Shown: positions 1-9,702 of the stretch, piece by piece | How positions within the stretch are numbered: the first letter of the stretch is position 1 | Layout of the letters: every line of letters starts with the position of its first letter | Translations under genes and position numbers: made by a program | NCBI GenBank assembly: GCA_013152755.1 | Contig: JAADFR010000008.1 | Span: forward strand, 1 to 64,000 | DNA: 64,000 bases | Direction of reading: 5' to 3' | Source: Alphaproteobacteria bacterium | Lineage (GTDB): Bacteria > Pseudomonadota > Alphaproteobacteria > Sphingomonadales > Emcibacteraceae | The notes under the pieces: generated by a model | What the model saw: only the letters and a program-made list of their open reading frames with translations | What the model was told of the DNA's origin: nothing | Databases searched by the model: none

Positions 1-661
1 GCTGTCCCAGGCGGCGGATGGGAATGGTGCGGATATAGGCCTTGCCCCGGTCCGTATCGAAGAAATCCGCATTCATCTCGGTCTTGAAATAGCCCGGCGC
101 GATGCTGTTGACCCGGATGTTATAGCGCATCATTTCCGATGCCATACAATGGGTCATATGGATGACCGCCGCCTTTGAGGTGGCATAGCTGGTCTGCAAT
201 GTTTGAAAGGCCATGCCGAGCAGGGATGAGATATTGATCACAACGCCGCCCTTGTCCGCCGCCACCAGCCTTTTACAGCCTTCCTGCGCCACCTGCATAA
301 CGCCTTTCAGGTTGGTATCCATGGTGAAGTCCCAGCTGTCGTCGTCTATGTCCAGAAAGGCTTTGGAATCGGCGACCCCGGCGTTATTGAGAATTATGTC
401 CACCAGCCCCATTTGCTTTTCGGCCATGTCATAGGCGGCGCGGATGCTGCCCAGATCGGTCACATCCATGGTTACGGCCATGACCTCGCCGCCATCCTCG
501 GTAATCTCCCGGACCAGCTGGTCCAGCTTGTCCCGCCTGCGGGCCGCAACGACCACTTTGGCCCCGGCCTTGGCCAAGGTTTTGGCAAAATGATGACCAA
601 GGCCGCTGGAGGCTCCGGTGACGAGGGCGATTTTGCCGCTCAGGCTAAAAAGATCAGTCAT
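1..661 (-). CDS. SDR family NAD(P)-dependent oxidoreductase (3' end cut by window edge)
   Basis: Reverse-strand reading from ATG at 661: MTDLFSLSGKIALVTGASSGLGHHFAKTLAKAGAKVVVAARR...; TGxxxGLG nucleotide motif, NNAG, YxxxK (YATSK). Confidence 0.9.
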   Translation of the reverse strand, partial: MTDLFSLSGKIALVTGASSGLGHHFAKTLAKAGAKVVVAARRRDKLDQLVREITEDGGEVMAVTMDVTDLGSIRAAYDMAEKQMGLVDIILNNAGVADSKAFLDIDDDSWDFTMDTNLKGVMQVAQEGCKRLVAADKGGVVINISSLLGMAFQTLQTSYATSKAAVIHMTHCMASEMMRYNIRVNSIAPGYFKTEMNADFFDTDRGKAYIRTIPIRRLGQ

Positions 662-672
662 TGGCATATTCC

Positions 673-1932
673 TTATTTTTCATCCCGCAGGGGCGGGGTC
701 AGATAGGGCAGGGTGAAACCGGGTTTGTTCTGGGCTTCGCGGATTTCCATGCGGGCAATGCTACGCAGGTGAACCTCATCCGGCCCATCGGCAAAGCGTA
801 ACGCGCGGCCCCATGTCCAGATGTCAGCCAGCGGCGTGTCCGGCGAAATGCCCATGGCGCCAAAGACCTGCATGGCCCGGTCGGCGATGGTGGTCTGCAT
901 TTTCGGGATGATGGCCTTGATCATGGAGATTTCTTTACGCGCCCCCTTGGCCCCGGCCTTGTCAATCATATCGGCAGTTTTCAGGACGAACAGGCGCGCC
1001 TGATCAATTTCCATGCGGGACCGCGCAATCCATTCGCTAACCGCGCCGTGCTGGTGCAGATATTTGCCAAAGGCCTTGCGCTCCTGCGCCCGTTCCACCA
1101 TCAGGTCGAGGGCAAGCTCGGACTGCCCGATGGAGCGCATGCAATGATGGATGCGGCCCGGGCCAAGCCGTGCCTGCGCCATCATAAAACCTTCGCCTTC
1201 CCCGCCCAGAAGATTGCTGGCGGGAACTCTTACATCGCGGAAGGTGATTTCACAATGACCCTCGGGAGAATGGTGGCTCATGATGGGGATATTGCGCTCT
1301 ATGGTCACGCCCGGCGTATCCATGGGGATGATGATCATGCTTTGCTGGCGGTGGCGGTCCGCATTATCCGGATCGGTCTTGCCCATGAGAATCATCACCC
1401 GGCAATTGGGATGGGCGGCGTTTGAGATAAACCATTTGCGGCCATTGATCACATAATCATCGCCGTCCCGCTGGATCAGGGTCTGAATATTGGTGGCGTC
1501 AGAGGAGGAAACATCCGGTTCGGTCATGGCAAAGGCGGAGCGTATTTTACCGTCCAGCAGGGGGTTTAACCATTGTTCTTTCTGGGCCTCGGTGCCGAAC
1601 ATATGGAATATTTCCATATTACCTGTGTCGGGGGCGTTGCAGTTAAAGACTTCCGGCGCCCAGATGACCCGGCCCATAATTTCGGCCAGCGGGGCATATT
1701 CAAGGTTGGTCAGCTGGGTGCCGCTCTCCCCCTCTTTCAGATGGGGCAGAAACAGATTCCACAGCCCCTCGGATCGGGCGAGGGCTTTTAAGTCCTCCAT
1801 AAAGGATACTGGGAAAATCCCGGCCTTGATCTCCTCATGGTGGGCGCGGATGCGCGGCACGATGTGATCTTCCATAAAGGCGGACAGGCGGCGGCAGAGG
1901 TCTTGAACTTTCGGGCTGTGATCAAAATCCAT
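673..1932 (-). CDS. acyl-CoA dehydrogenase family protein
   Basis: 419 aa ORF; FAMTEPDVSSSDATN, GRKWFISNA, RMYR-like C-terminal FADGPDEVH motifs. Confidence 0.9.
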   Translation of the reverse strand: MDFDHSPKVQDLCRRLSAFMEDHIVPRIRAHHEEIKAGIFPVSFMEDLKALARSEGLWNLFLPHLKEGESGTQLTNLEYAPLAEIMGRVIWAPEVFNCNAPDTGNMEIFHMFGTEAQKEQWLNPLLDGKIRSAFAMTEPDVSSSDATNIQTLIQRDGDDYVINGRKWFISNAAHPNCRVMILMGKTDPDNADRHRQQSMIIIPMDTPGVTIERNIPIMSHHSPEGHCEITFRDVRVPASNLLGGEGEGFMMAQARLGPGRIHHCMRSIGQSELALDLMVERAQERKAFGKYLHQHGAVSEWIARSRMEIDQARLFVLKTADMIDKAGAKGARKEISMIKAIIPKMQTTIADRAMQVFGAMGISPDTPLADIWTWGRALRFADGPDEVHLRSIARMEIREAQNKPGFTLPYLTPPLRDEK

Positions 1933-1947
1933 GATTTTTCTCCTGGG

Positions 1948-2616
1948 TTAGCTATAGGTGATGGCATCGGACCGGTCGGGTCGGTCCAGATGCGGAATAT
2001 TGTTAAAGCTGGACAGGTGAAATCTGTCCCGGCCCGGATAGATATGGCTGAAGCTGGCGTTTTTAATTTGCAGGTTTAGGTCGATTATTTTTTGAGCCTC
2101 AAGGCCAAGGATATGTCCGATGGCCATGGATATGGCCCCGCCGGAACTGACCACCAGACTGATGCCGTCCGATTGCCGCCGAATATGAGCAAGGGCATCG
2201 GCCACCCGACCCGTGAAATCCGCCCAGCTTTCCGGCAGATCACCCGTTAATTTGTCCTGTGACCATAACATCAAGGCCTGTTTCAACCGGTGGTAAAAAA
2301 CTCGCCGATCACCATTTTTTGCGGCTTCGTCCTCTGTGGGATGCTGGGCCATATAGGCCTTGTAAAGGGCGGCGAAATCATATTCGTTGAGGCCATTGTG
2401 AATGTCATAGGGGGTGTTCGTGTGATCCAGAATAGCATCCGCCGTTTGCTTATGGCGAAGCTGGCTACCAGTGAAGATATGGTCAAATTTTATGGCGCGC
2501 TCGGTAAAATATTGGCCCAGATACTGGGATTGCAGGCGGCCAAGGTCCGACAATTTATCGTAATTGTCGGAATGAAACGAAGCCTGCCCATGTCGTATCA
2601 GATATATCTCAGCCAT
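1948..2616 (-). CDS. histidine phosphatase family protein
   Basis: MAEIYLIRHGQASF (RHG motif) phosphoglycerate-mutase-like; start likely the internal Met. Confidence 0.85.
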   Translation of the reverse strand: MAEIYLIRHGQASFHSDNYDKLSDLGRLQSQYLGQYFTERAIKFDHIFTGSQLRHKQTADAILDHTNTPYDIHNGLNEYDFAALYKAYMAQHPTEDEAAKNGDRRVFYHRLKQALMLWSQDKLTGDLPESWADFTGRVADALAHIRRQSDGISLVVSSGGAISMAIGHILGLEAQKIIDLNLQIKNASFSHIYPGRDRFHLSSFNNIPHLDRPDRSDAITYS

Positions 2617-2722
2617 ATGCACCCTTTGTATTTAAGGGCAGTATAGGATTTATCTTATTATTTTTGAAATTTATTATATGTATAGTATAGTATTGATTTG
2701 ATAAATAGTAGAGGCAAGTATC

Positions 2723-3619
2723 ATGCGCCTGAATCAGGTTGATTTAAATCTGTTTATCGTCTTTGAGACAATTTATGCCGAGCGGAACCTGACCCGGGCC
2801 GCCGATATTTTATGCCTGAGTCAGCCGGCAGTCAGCAACGCGCTTGCCCGTCTGCGCCGGACCTTTGATGATCCGCTGTTCATTCGGGCCAATAAGTCGA
2901 TGGTGCCGACCCCGGCAGCGGAAAATATCATTGGCCGGGTGCGGGAGGCCCTGCAATTGATGACCAGCAGTCTGACGGAGGAAGGTATTTTCCAACCGGA
3001 TCGGGCCGACAAGACCTTTCGCATCAATATGTCCGATTTGATTGCCGCCATGATTCTGCCGCCGCTGGAGGAAATGGTCAGCCGCCGGGCACCGGGCCTG
3101 AATTTTGAAAGCTATCATATCCCAAGGGCCGATCTGTTGCGGGAATTATCCGGCGGCACCATGGATTTCGCCATAGATGTGCCGATGTTTAATGATCCGC
3201 AACTGTGTCATGCGCCGCTGTTGAAGGAACGGTACGTCTGTATGCTGGGCCGGGATCATCCTTTTAAAGGCGATAAGCTGACGCTGGAGGATTATCTGGG
3301 CTTTGATCATATCCATGTGTCCAGCCGCCGCAGCGGTCCCGGTCATGTGGAAATCGCCCTGAATCGCCTCGGCCATCGGCGGCATATTCAGCTCAGGCTT
3401 CAGCATTATCTGGTGGCACCTCTGGTGGCTCTGCGGTCTGATCTGGCTCTGACGGCCCCCCTGCGTTCGGTCAGCCAATATGACGCCCGTCTTATGGAAC
3501 TGCCTTTTGAGCTGGCGGATTTGGAACTGCATCTTTATTGGCATAAAAGCCGCTCTGAGGATCAGGCCAACAGCTGGATGCGGGACAGGATCATGGATGT
3601 CACCGCTGAATATCTTTAA
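2723..3619 (+). CDS. LysR family transcriptional regulator
   Basis: N-terminal HTH: LNLFIVFETIYAERNLTRAADILCLSQPAVSNALARLRRTFDDPLF. Confidence 0.93.
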   Translation: MRLNQVDLNLFIVFETIYAERNLTRAADILCLSQPAVSNALARLRRTFDDPLFIRANKSMVPTPAAENIIGRVREALQLMTSSLTEEGIFQPDRADKTFRINMSDLIAAMILPPLEEMVSRRAPGLNFESYHIPRADLLRELSGGTMDFAIDVPMFNDPQLCHAPLLKERYVCMLGRDHPFKGDKLTLEDYLGFDHIHVSSRRSGPGHVEIALNRLGHRRHIQLRLQHYLVAPLVALRSDLALTAPLRSVSQYDARLMELPFELADLELHLYWHKSRSEDQANSWMRDRIMDVTAEYL

Positions 3620-3685
3620 CCCCCTCACAAAGCTTTGATGTGTATGTGACCCTGTCATCTCGTAAACTGTTCTCAACAGGAGCAG

Positions 3686-4708
3686 ATGATGACAGCGGCA
3701 TATATCCGGCAGGGGAAAAAACAGCTTATCTTTTTGATGATATTCTGGGGGACTATCTCAGCGGCCTTTGCGGGGGATGTGCCCCAAAGCTGGCGCTTTG
3801 AATGGCAGCGCACGGATTTTAGAAAAACCACCATTGATTTCAAAGAAATTATTGAAGGCGGGCCGCGCAGGGATGGCATCCCGCCCATTGACAAGCCTCA
3901 ATTCAAGGCGGTCTGGGAAATCAAGGGCATGGGCAAGAAGGAACCTGTGATCAGTCTGAATATCAAGGGCGATGTAAGGGCCTATCCGGTGCGCATACTG
4001 ATGTATCATGAGATCGTCAATGACACGGTGGGCGGGGTGCCGGTGGCGATCACCTATTGCCCGCTGTGCAATGCGGCGCTGGTTTTTGAGCGGACATTTG
4101 AGGGGAATGTGCTGGATTTTGGCACCACAGGCAAGCTACGCCAGTCGGACATGGTCATGTATGACCGCCAGAGCCAAAGCTGGTGGCAACAGTTTACGGG
4201 CGAGGGGATTGTAGGCAAATATGCCGGAAAGACATTAAAGGCCATCCCGTCCCGCATGGAATCTTTTACCCTGTTCCGCACGCGCCATCCTAAAGGCCGG
4301 GTTCTGGTGCCCAATAATGACAGGATGCGCCGTTACGGCAAGACCCCCTATATGAAATATGACACATCGCGCTGGCCCTTCTTATTCGATGGCAATTATG
4401 ATGGTCCGCCAAAGCCCCTGTCCCGTGTGGTGGCGGTGGGAAGTGAAGCCTGGCCCCTGTCCTTGATCCGCAAACATAAGATCGTCCGTTCCGGTGATCT
4501 GGTTATCAGCTGGCAGAAGGGGCAGAATTCGGCGCTTGATTCCCGCAATATCCGGCGCGGGCGGGATGTTGGCAATATCACCGTGACCCGGGACGGGGCG
4601 GATGTGGTCCATCATATTCCGTTTGCTTTTGCCTTCAAGGCTTTTTATCCTGACGGGGTGATCCATATGAAAGTGAAGGATAAGTCCCCGGATGTTGCTG
4701 GAAAATGA
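3686..4708 (+). CDS. DUF3179 domain-containing protein
   Basis: Signal-like N-terminus; RILMYHEIVNDTVGGVPVAITYCPLCNAALVFER signature. Confidence 0.85.
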   Translation: MMTAAYIRQGKKQLIFLMIFWGTISAAFAGDVPQSWRFEWQRTDFRKTTIDFKEIIEGGPRRDGIPPIDKPQFKAVWEIKGMGKKEPVISLNIKGDVRAYPVRILMYHEIVNDTVGGVPVAITYCPLCNAALVFERTFEGNVLDFGTTGKLRQSDMVMYDRQSQSWWQQFTGEGIVGKYAGKTLKAIPSRMESFTLFRTRHPKGRVLVPNNDRMRRYGKTPYMKYDTSRWPFLFDGNYDGPPKPLSRVVAVGSEAWPLSLIRKHKIVRSGDLVISWQKGQNSALDSRNIRRGRDVGNITVTRDGADVVHHIPFAFAFKAFYPDGVIHMKVKDKSPDVAGK

Positions 4709-5501
4709 AGCTGCCCTGCGCCTGATATTTTTTATCGGCGTACTGGTTATTGTCGCCTTGTGGGAGGCCATTAGGCCTAAACGCCCGCGTCATATTACCC
4801 GCGCTGTACGCTGGACACGCAACCTGTTGCTTGTCCTCATCAACAGCGTCCTTGTGCGCCTGATTGTGCCCATTACCGCGACAGGAGCCGCTATCTTTGC
4901 GGTGCAGAACGGAATTGGGCTGTTTAATCAGTTGTCATTGCCCTTTGTGGTTACGGTTATTCTGTCGGTTCTGTTGCTAGATTTGCTGATTTATGGTCAG
5001 CATGTGGTTTTTCATTATGTGCCGATGCTCTGGCGATTGCATAAAATTCACCATATCGATCAGGAAATTGATGTGACCACCGGCCTGCGGTTTCATCCTC
5101 TTGAAATCATTCTGTCCATCGGGGTTAAATGCGCCGGGGTTATCGCTCTGGGCGTGCCGGTGGCGGCGGTGGTTATTTTCGAGATTCTCCTGAACGGTAT
5201 GGCCATGTTTAACCATGGCAATATTCGCCTGCCGAAAGCACTGGATAAAATCCTGCGCCTGTTTGTCGTAACGCCGGATATGCACCGGGTTCACCATTCA
5301 GTTATCCCGCAGGAGTTTAACAGCAATTTCGGCTTTAACATGCCGTGGTGGGACAGGATATTCGGTACTTACCGCGCGCAACCAGGCAAAGGCCACGACC
5401 AAATGGAAATTGGCCTTGTGGATTATCGGGATGATCATAAGACCGGATTATGGGCCTTGATGATCATTCCATTTTTACGCCAGAAAAAAGATGGCGTTTA
5501 A
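4692..5501 (+). CDS. sterol desaturase / fatty acid hydroxylase family protein
   Basis: Membrane segments and histidine boxes HVVFH, HKIHH, HRVHHS. Confidence 0.9.
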   Translation: MLLENEAALRLIFFIGVLVIVALWEAIRPKRPRHITRAVRWTRNLLLVLINSVLVRLIVPITATGAAIFAVQNGIGLFNQLSLPFVVTVILSVLLLDLLIYGQHVVFHYVPMLWRLHKIHHIDQEIDVTTGLRFHPLEIILSIGVKCAGVIALGVPVAAVVIFEILLNGMAMFNHGNIRLPKALDKILRLFVVTPDMHRVHHSVIPQEFNSNFGFNMPWWDRIFGTYRAQPGKGHDQMEIGLVDYRDDHKTGLWALMIIPFLRQKKDGV

Positions 5502-6820
5502 GCCAGTTTCTGGCCTATGGTTTCCAGAATTTCCATAACATCATGGGAGGCATTTTCAGCCCTTTTTACGGCCTCAATAGCCCCTTTAATATTGCCATCA
5601 GCATATTGCCGGGCGGCTTCGATGCCGCTGGCATGGACATCATGATGGGGGCCGCTTAACGCCTGCCATTCGGGAAGGGAGGTAAATCTCGGGTCATTCT
5701 GCTTGTCGTACCATTTGCCAAGGCGGCAGCTGTGATGGTCGGCAAGTTCCGCAGGGTTAAGTGTCGTGCGACCCACAAGCATTTGGGATAATTTGCGCAT
5801 CCAGATCATATGATCTGATTTCGCGGCCTGTATAATGGCTGTCTTGCCGCCGCGCGGCACCATATCGTTGACGCTTTCCAGAATGGGCGCTTCGGTTTTT
5901 TCAAGAATGTCAATCACTTCATTGACTTTTTCCACATTTGTCGCGCTCATGCGGGCAATGGTGATGACGCCGCTGGAGACTTCCTGAGAGGCTTCGGCCT
6001 GTTGGCTCAGGATACCGTTAATTTCCTGCATACGATTGTTGACAATATCCACCTGATCGGCGATTCCGGCCATTTCCTGGGTTGATGTATTGATAACATC
6101 CTTGCCTTTGGTAACCTTTTCACTGCCCTCATGCATGACCGTAATTATGCCGCTCATTTCAGTGCGCAGATTATTAATACGATTTCGGATATTTTCCGTC
6201 GCGGTGGCCGTCTGATTGGCCAGATTTTTGACCTCATTGGCGACTACGGCAAATCCCTTGCCTGCATCCCCGGCCCGGGCGGCCTCGATGGTGGCATTGA
6301 GGGCAAGCAGGTTGGTTTGTTTGGCAATATCTTCAATATCTTTGACGATCTTGCCAATTTCTTCAGAGGCGGCAGATAAGTTATTTACCTTCTGGGCCGA
6401 CTGTTCAACGGAATCCGCAATCTCATCCATGGTGGTTTGGGCCATTCTGGCTGAATTAAGGCCGGTGGCGGCACTTTCAGCCACATGGTAAATTTCGCTA
6501 GTCGCGCCGCTGGCACTTTCGGAAATACTGCCCACGGAGGCGGCAAGTTCTTCGACGGCGGCGGCAATGGATTGGGTCTGGTTATCAACTTCGCTGATGT
6601 CCCGGATCATTTCGGCAACACCGGAGACACTTTTGCTGGCAGTGACGGACATATCAACCGTCCGGCGCAGGTTGCGGTCAACACGGGCAACATTCTTGTC
6701 TGAGATTTGTTTGATCAGGGCTGTATATTTACACGCCCCTTCGTTAATTTTCTGAAATTCCCCATTAAGTAAATACTGTAAATTTTCCTCGATTTGCTCA
6801 AGTTGTAGTTCGTGTGACAT
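5498..6820 (-). CDS. methyl-accepting chemotaxis protein with C-terminal CZB (zinc-binding) domain
   Basis: MCP signalling hairpin core ([48 protein letters not shown]); C-terminal [13 protein letters not shown]...[15 protein letters not shown]-like; no obvious TM segment. Confidence 0.9.
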   Translation of the reverse strand: MSHELQLEQIEENLQYLLNGEFQKINEGACKYTALIKQISDKNVARVDRNLRRTVDMSVTASKSVSGVAEMIRDISEVDNQTQSIAAAVEELAASVGSISESASGATSEIYHVAESAATGLNSARMAQTTMDEIADSVEQSAQKVNNLSAASEEIGKIVKDIEDIAKQTNLLALNATIEAARAGDAGKGFAVVANEVKNLANQTATATENIRNRINNLRTEMSGIITVMHEGSEKVTKGKDVINTSTQEMAGIADQVDIVNNRMQEINGILSQQAEASQEVSSGVITIARMSATNVEKVNEVIDILEKTEAPILESVNDMVPRGGKTAIIQAAKSDHMIWMRKLSQMLVGRTTLNPAELADHHSCRLGKWYDKQNDPRFTSLPEWQALSGPHHDVHASGIEAARQYADGNIKGAIEAVKRAENASHDVMEILETIGQKLA

Positions 6821-6904
6821 ATGATACTCTCTACCTATTAACGTTACTGAAAAACTTGGGTAGGATAATAGGGGGAGAGGTCTTAATAGTTTGATAAAAT
6901 TTAT

Positions 6905-8110
6905 CTAAATTTCTTCTATGGGTTGTTTTGATCTCAGGATCGTTCGGGCGTTTAAAATAATTGCTAAATTCCATATGGTTAGGCCGAAAATTAGAAATTC
7001 TGGAATATAGCGTCCAAATCCTAACAGGCCAAAGACGGCAAAAATAAAGGCAAAGGCATCCCGCTTCAGGCAATAATTGCAAAAATTAAAGATTTTCAAC
7101 AGGACGGGCCTGCCCACATAATGAGTCCGGATGGTGTTGGCCAAAATATCAAATCGCCCGCCGCCCGGGCCGAAATAGAGAAGCGATGTCATCAGCAGAA
7201 CCCCCATCAGGGCGAGCAGGACCACATAGATCCCGAGAATCAGATAGGCATCGCCATATGTGCTCCATAAGGCATAGCTCAGGGCGGCCATAAAAAGTAT
7301 ATTGGTGATCATATCTATGGTCGTATCAAGTTTCGCCCCGTTCAGGCTGGCCTGAAATTTAGCCCGGGCAATCTCGCCGTCTATACCGTCGGCTACAGAC
7401 ACCACATGGAATAAGATGCAGCCCCACAATATTCCGCTTTCGCCGCCCATAAGCAGGACGTAAGTCATTAAACCCGCCAGCAAAGCTGTCAGAGCGGTAA
7501 AATAGGCCGGATGTATGGGATAATCGGCAAAAAATTTACTGAATAAAGTGGATACGGGCCGGTTTAGGGTTCTGGAAATAAAGCCGTCTGAGGGCTTGTC
7601 CAGCCACTTGAACAGGCGGGTGCGGGCTTCGGCCAGATTTTCCCCCTGTATGGGGAATATATGGAAGGGGTCACCGGCAAATATTTCATCTTCGGAATAG
7701 CTGCTTTTCGCCTGTGTTTCAAAATCATCCCGCGCAAAGATATTTTTCCCGCCATATGGGTCTTTCAGGATTTTAGCGCCGGAGGAGAGGAATGTTTCCA
7801 ACAAAGAATTATGAACCAGAAAACCATCTTTAATATAGAGAATTGTGTCACGGGGGCTGATATTCGCCGCCGCCATGTCCTTGACATATTCCACGGTGGC
7901 GGATTTCTCGTTGGCATATTCGACACGGGACTTTTTTGTTGTACCGACAGGATCAAGAATGATGATCTTCTTGATGTCATTGGAGATGCAGTTTTTAACA
8001 AGACGGTCCCGGACGCTGATGGCGGAGACGATAAGCTCTCCTTCGGGTGCCGCTGATAAGATCGCAGTCGTTGGTGTAAATATGCCAACTTCTGTTACAG
8101 TGTCCTTCAT
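6905..8110 (-). CDS. CDP-alcohol phosphatidyltransferase family protein with a divergent N-terminal nucleotidyltransferase-like domain
   Basis: DGEIARAKFQASLNGAKLDTTID fits the CDP-AP signature DGx2ARx8Gx3Dx3D; multiple TM segments. Confidence 0.85.
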   Translation of the reverse strand: MKDTVTEVGIFTPTTAILSAAPEGELIVSAISVRDRLVKNCISNDIKKIIILDPVGTTKKSRVEYANEKSATVEYVKDMAAANISPRDTILYIKDGFLVHNSLLETFLSSGAKILKDPYGGKNIFARDDFETQAKSSYSEDEIFAGDPFHIFPIQGENLAEARTRLFKWLDKPSDGFISRTLNRPVSTLFSKFFADYPIHPAYFTALTALLAGLMTYVLLMGGESGILWGCILFHVVSVADGIDGEIARAKFQASLNGAKLDTTIDMITNILFMAALSYALWSTYGDAYLILGIYVVLLALMGVLLMTSLLYFGPGGGRFDILANTIRTHYVGRPVLLKIFNFCNYCLKRDAFAFIFAVFGLLGFGRYIPEFLIFGLTIWNLAIILNARTILRSKQPIEEI

Positions 8111-8111
8111 A

Positions 8112-9620
8112 TTATGACTTCTTTAACCTTAACTTTTGCAAGAGAATAAACCTTTCTTCCTTTTGTGCAATGATTAAAAAGGCAAGAAAATAAACTAATA
8201 TTCCCCCTGTCAGGCCCAGAAAAACACCCAGCACCCCTTGGAGGTTTATGACGGTGGAGAGCAGGGACAGAAAAGCATACAAAGCCCCGGACATGATCAC
8301 GGGTTTGAATATCGTTCTGTCAAAGGGAAAGATAGTGAAAAAATACCGGGCAAGCATCAGGCGAATGATCTCCATAATGCTATAGGAAATAAGCAAGCTG
8401 GCCGCCGCGCCGACGATGCCATATGTCACCGACAAGGCATAACACAGGCTGCCGTGCAGGATCAGAATGGCCACAGATAAAACGGGATTGACCCCCGGTT
8501 TTTTATAAAGGAATATCAGCTCGCTCAGGCCGAAACTACCCTGAATCATAATGGCGCTGGTCAGTAGCAACAGGGTCAGATGGGCCTCGTCACCACCCAC
8601 TTTGAACAGGCCTAGCAAGGCCCCGCCGTAAAAAAACAACAGGGTGATGATCAGGGCCTGAATTGAGAAAATCCAGTAGCTCACCCGGGCCAGTTCCTTG
8701 GCGACATTTTTAAGGGGAGCATGCTTCACCGTCTGGGAGATAACTGGCTCCAATATGGGGTCAAAACTTTGGCGGACTTTCTTGACGATGGTCATGATCT
8801 GTAGCGCGATACCGTATATGCCCAGGGCCCCCGGCGTGACAATCGCCGCCAGCAAATAGATGTCAATACGCAGGATCAGCACACCGATCAGGTCATAGGC
8901 GGCGGTGGGCGCGGAAAAGGTGACCATCTCTTTTATCCGCTGCCCTGTGAGGCCCCGAAAATGGCGAATGTCTTTTTCATAAATCCGGCCAAAGCCATAG
9001 AGGGCATAGAGCAGAACGCTGATATTCATGACCCAATAGGCTATGAATAACCCGGTTCCCACCTGTCCCAGAAAAAACAGTCCGGCGGAAAAAAGCAGCA
9101 AGACATAAGGCTCCACAAGACTTTTGGCGGTGACTTCATAGCGCATTTTTCGGGCGGCGCGGGTGGCGGTAAGGAATATCTCCGCATAGGCATAGAGGAG
9201 GGCGGCGGGCAGGAGGAAGAATATCCCCCGCGCCATATCACCGGGGAACAGCCGATACAGGAAATCTTCCATCATATAGACCGGAATAATAATCGCCCCG
9301 CCAATAACAGTACAGATAATCAACGCCGCAATGATCGTGTTATAGACCCCTGTCCGGTCATTATTATGCAGGTCATCATGGATGAAGTGGAACAGGGATC
9401 TTTTGAAACCAAACAGGATAATGGCGGTCAGGGTTTCGACCAATGTGACGGCAAACAGATACTGGCCGAATATTTCCTTGCCATATAGCAGGGCGACTAC
9501 AAACAGAAAGGGCAGGCGCGCGCCGAGCCTGATAACAAAGCCGAATAAATTTGCCGCCGCTCCTTTTAACAGGTCTTGCTGGTTGTTTCGGGCGGTATTG
9601 TCTGGCACGTCATCAGGCAT
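8112..9620 (-). CDS. oligosaccharide/lipopolysaccharide flippase (MOP superfamily)
   Basis: 502 aa polytopic membrane protein with Wzx-like N-terminus and layout. Confidence 0.75.
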   Translation of the reverse strand: MPDDVPDNTARNNQQDLLKGAAANLFGFVIRLGARLPFLFVVALLYGKEIFGQYLFAVTLVETLTAIILFGFKRSLFHFIHDDLHNNDRTGVYNTIIAALIICTVIGGAIIIPVYMMEDFLYRLFPGDMARGIFFLLPAALLYAYAEIFLTATRAARKMRYEVTAKSLVEPYVLLLFSAGLFFLGQVGTGLFIAYWVMNISVLLYALYGFGRIYEKDIRHFRGLTGQRIKEMVTFSAPTAAYDLIGVLILRIDIYLLAAIVTPGALGIYGIALQIMTIVKKVRQSFDPILEPVISQTVKHAPLKNVAKELARVSYWIFSIQALIITLLFFYGGALLGLFKVGGDEAHLTLLLLTSAIMIQGSFGLSELIFLYKKPGVNPVLSVAILILHGSLCYALSVTYGIVGAAASLLISYSIMEIIRLMLARYFFTIFPFDRTIFKPVIMSGALYAFLSLLSTVINLQGVLGVFLGLTGGILVYFLAFLIIAQKEERFILLQKLRLKKS

Positions 9621-9702
9621 AAATATTTTTATCTATTGTTCTTTGCAGGGGACATTATATAGTTCCTAATACAGTTTAATCAAAAAAAATACAGGGATAA
9701 AA

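Noticed and set aside
413-706. Plus-strand ORFs opposite the SDR and acyl-CoA dehydrogenase genes
   Set aside because: Opposite strand of clear coding genes; no recognisable protein.
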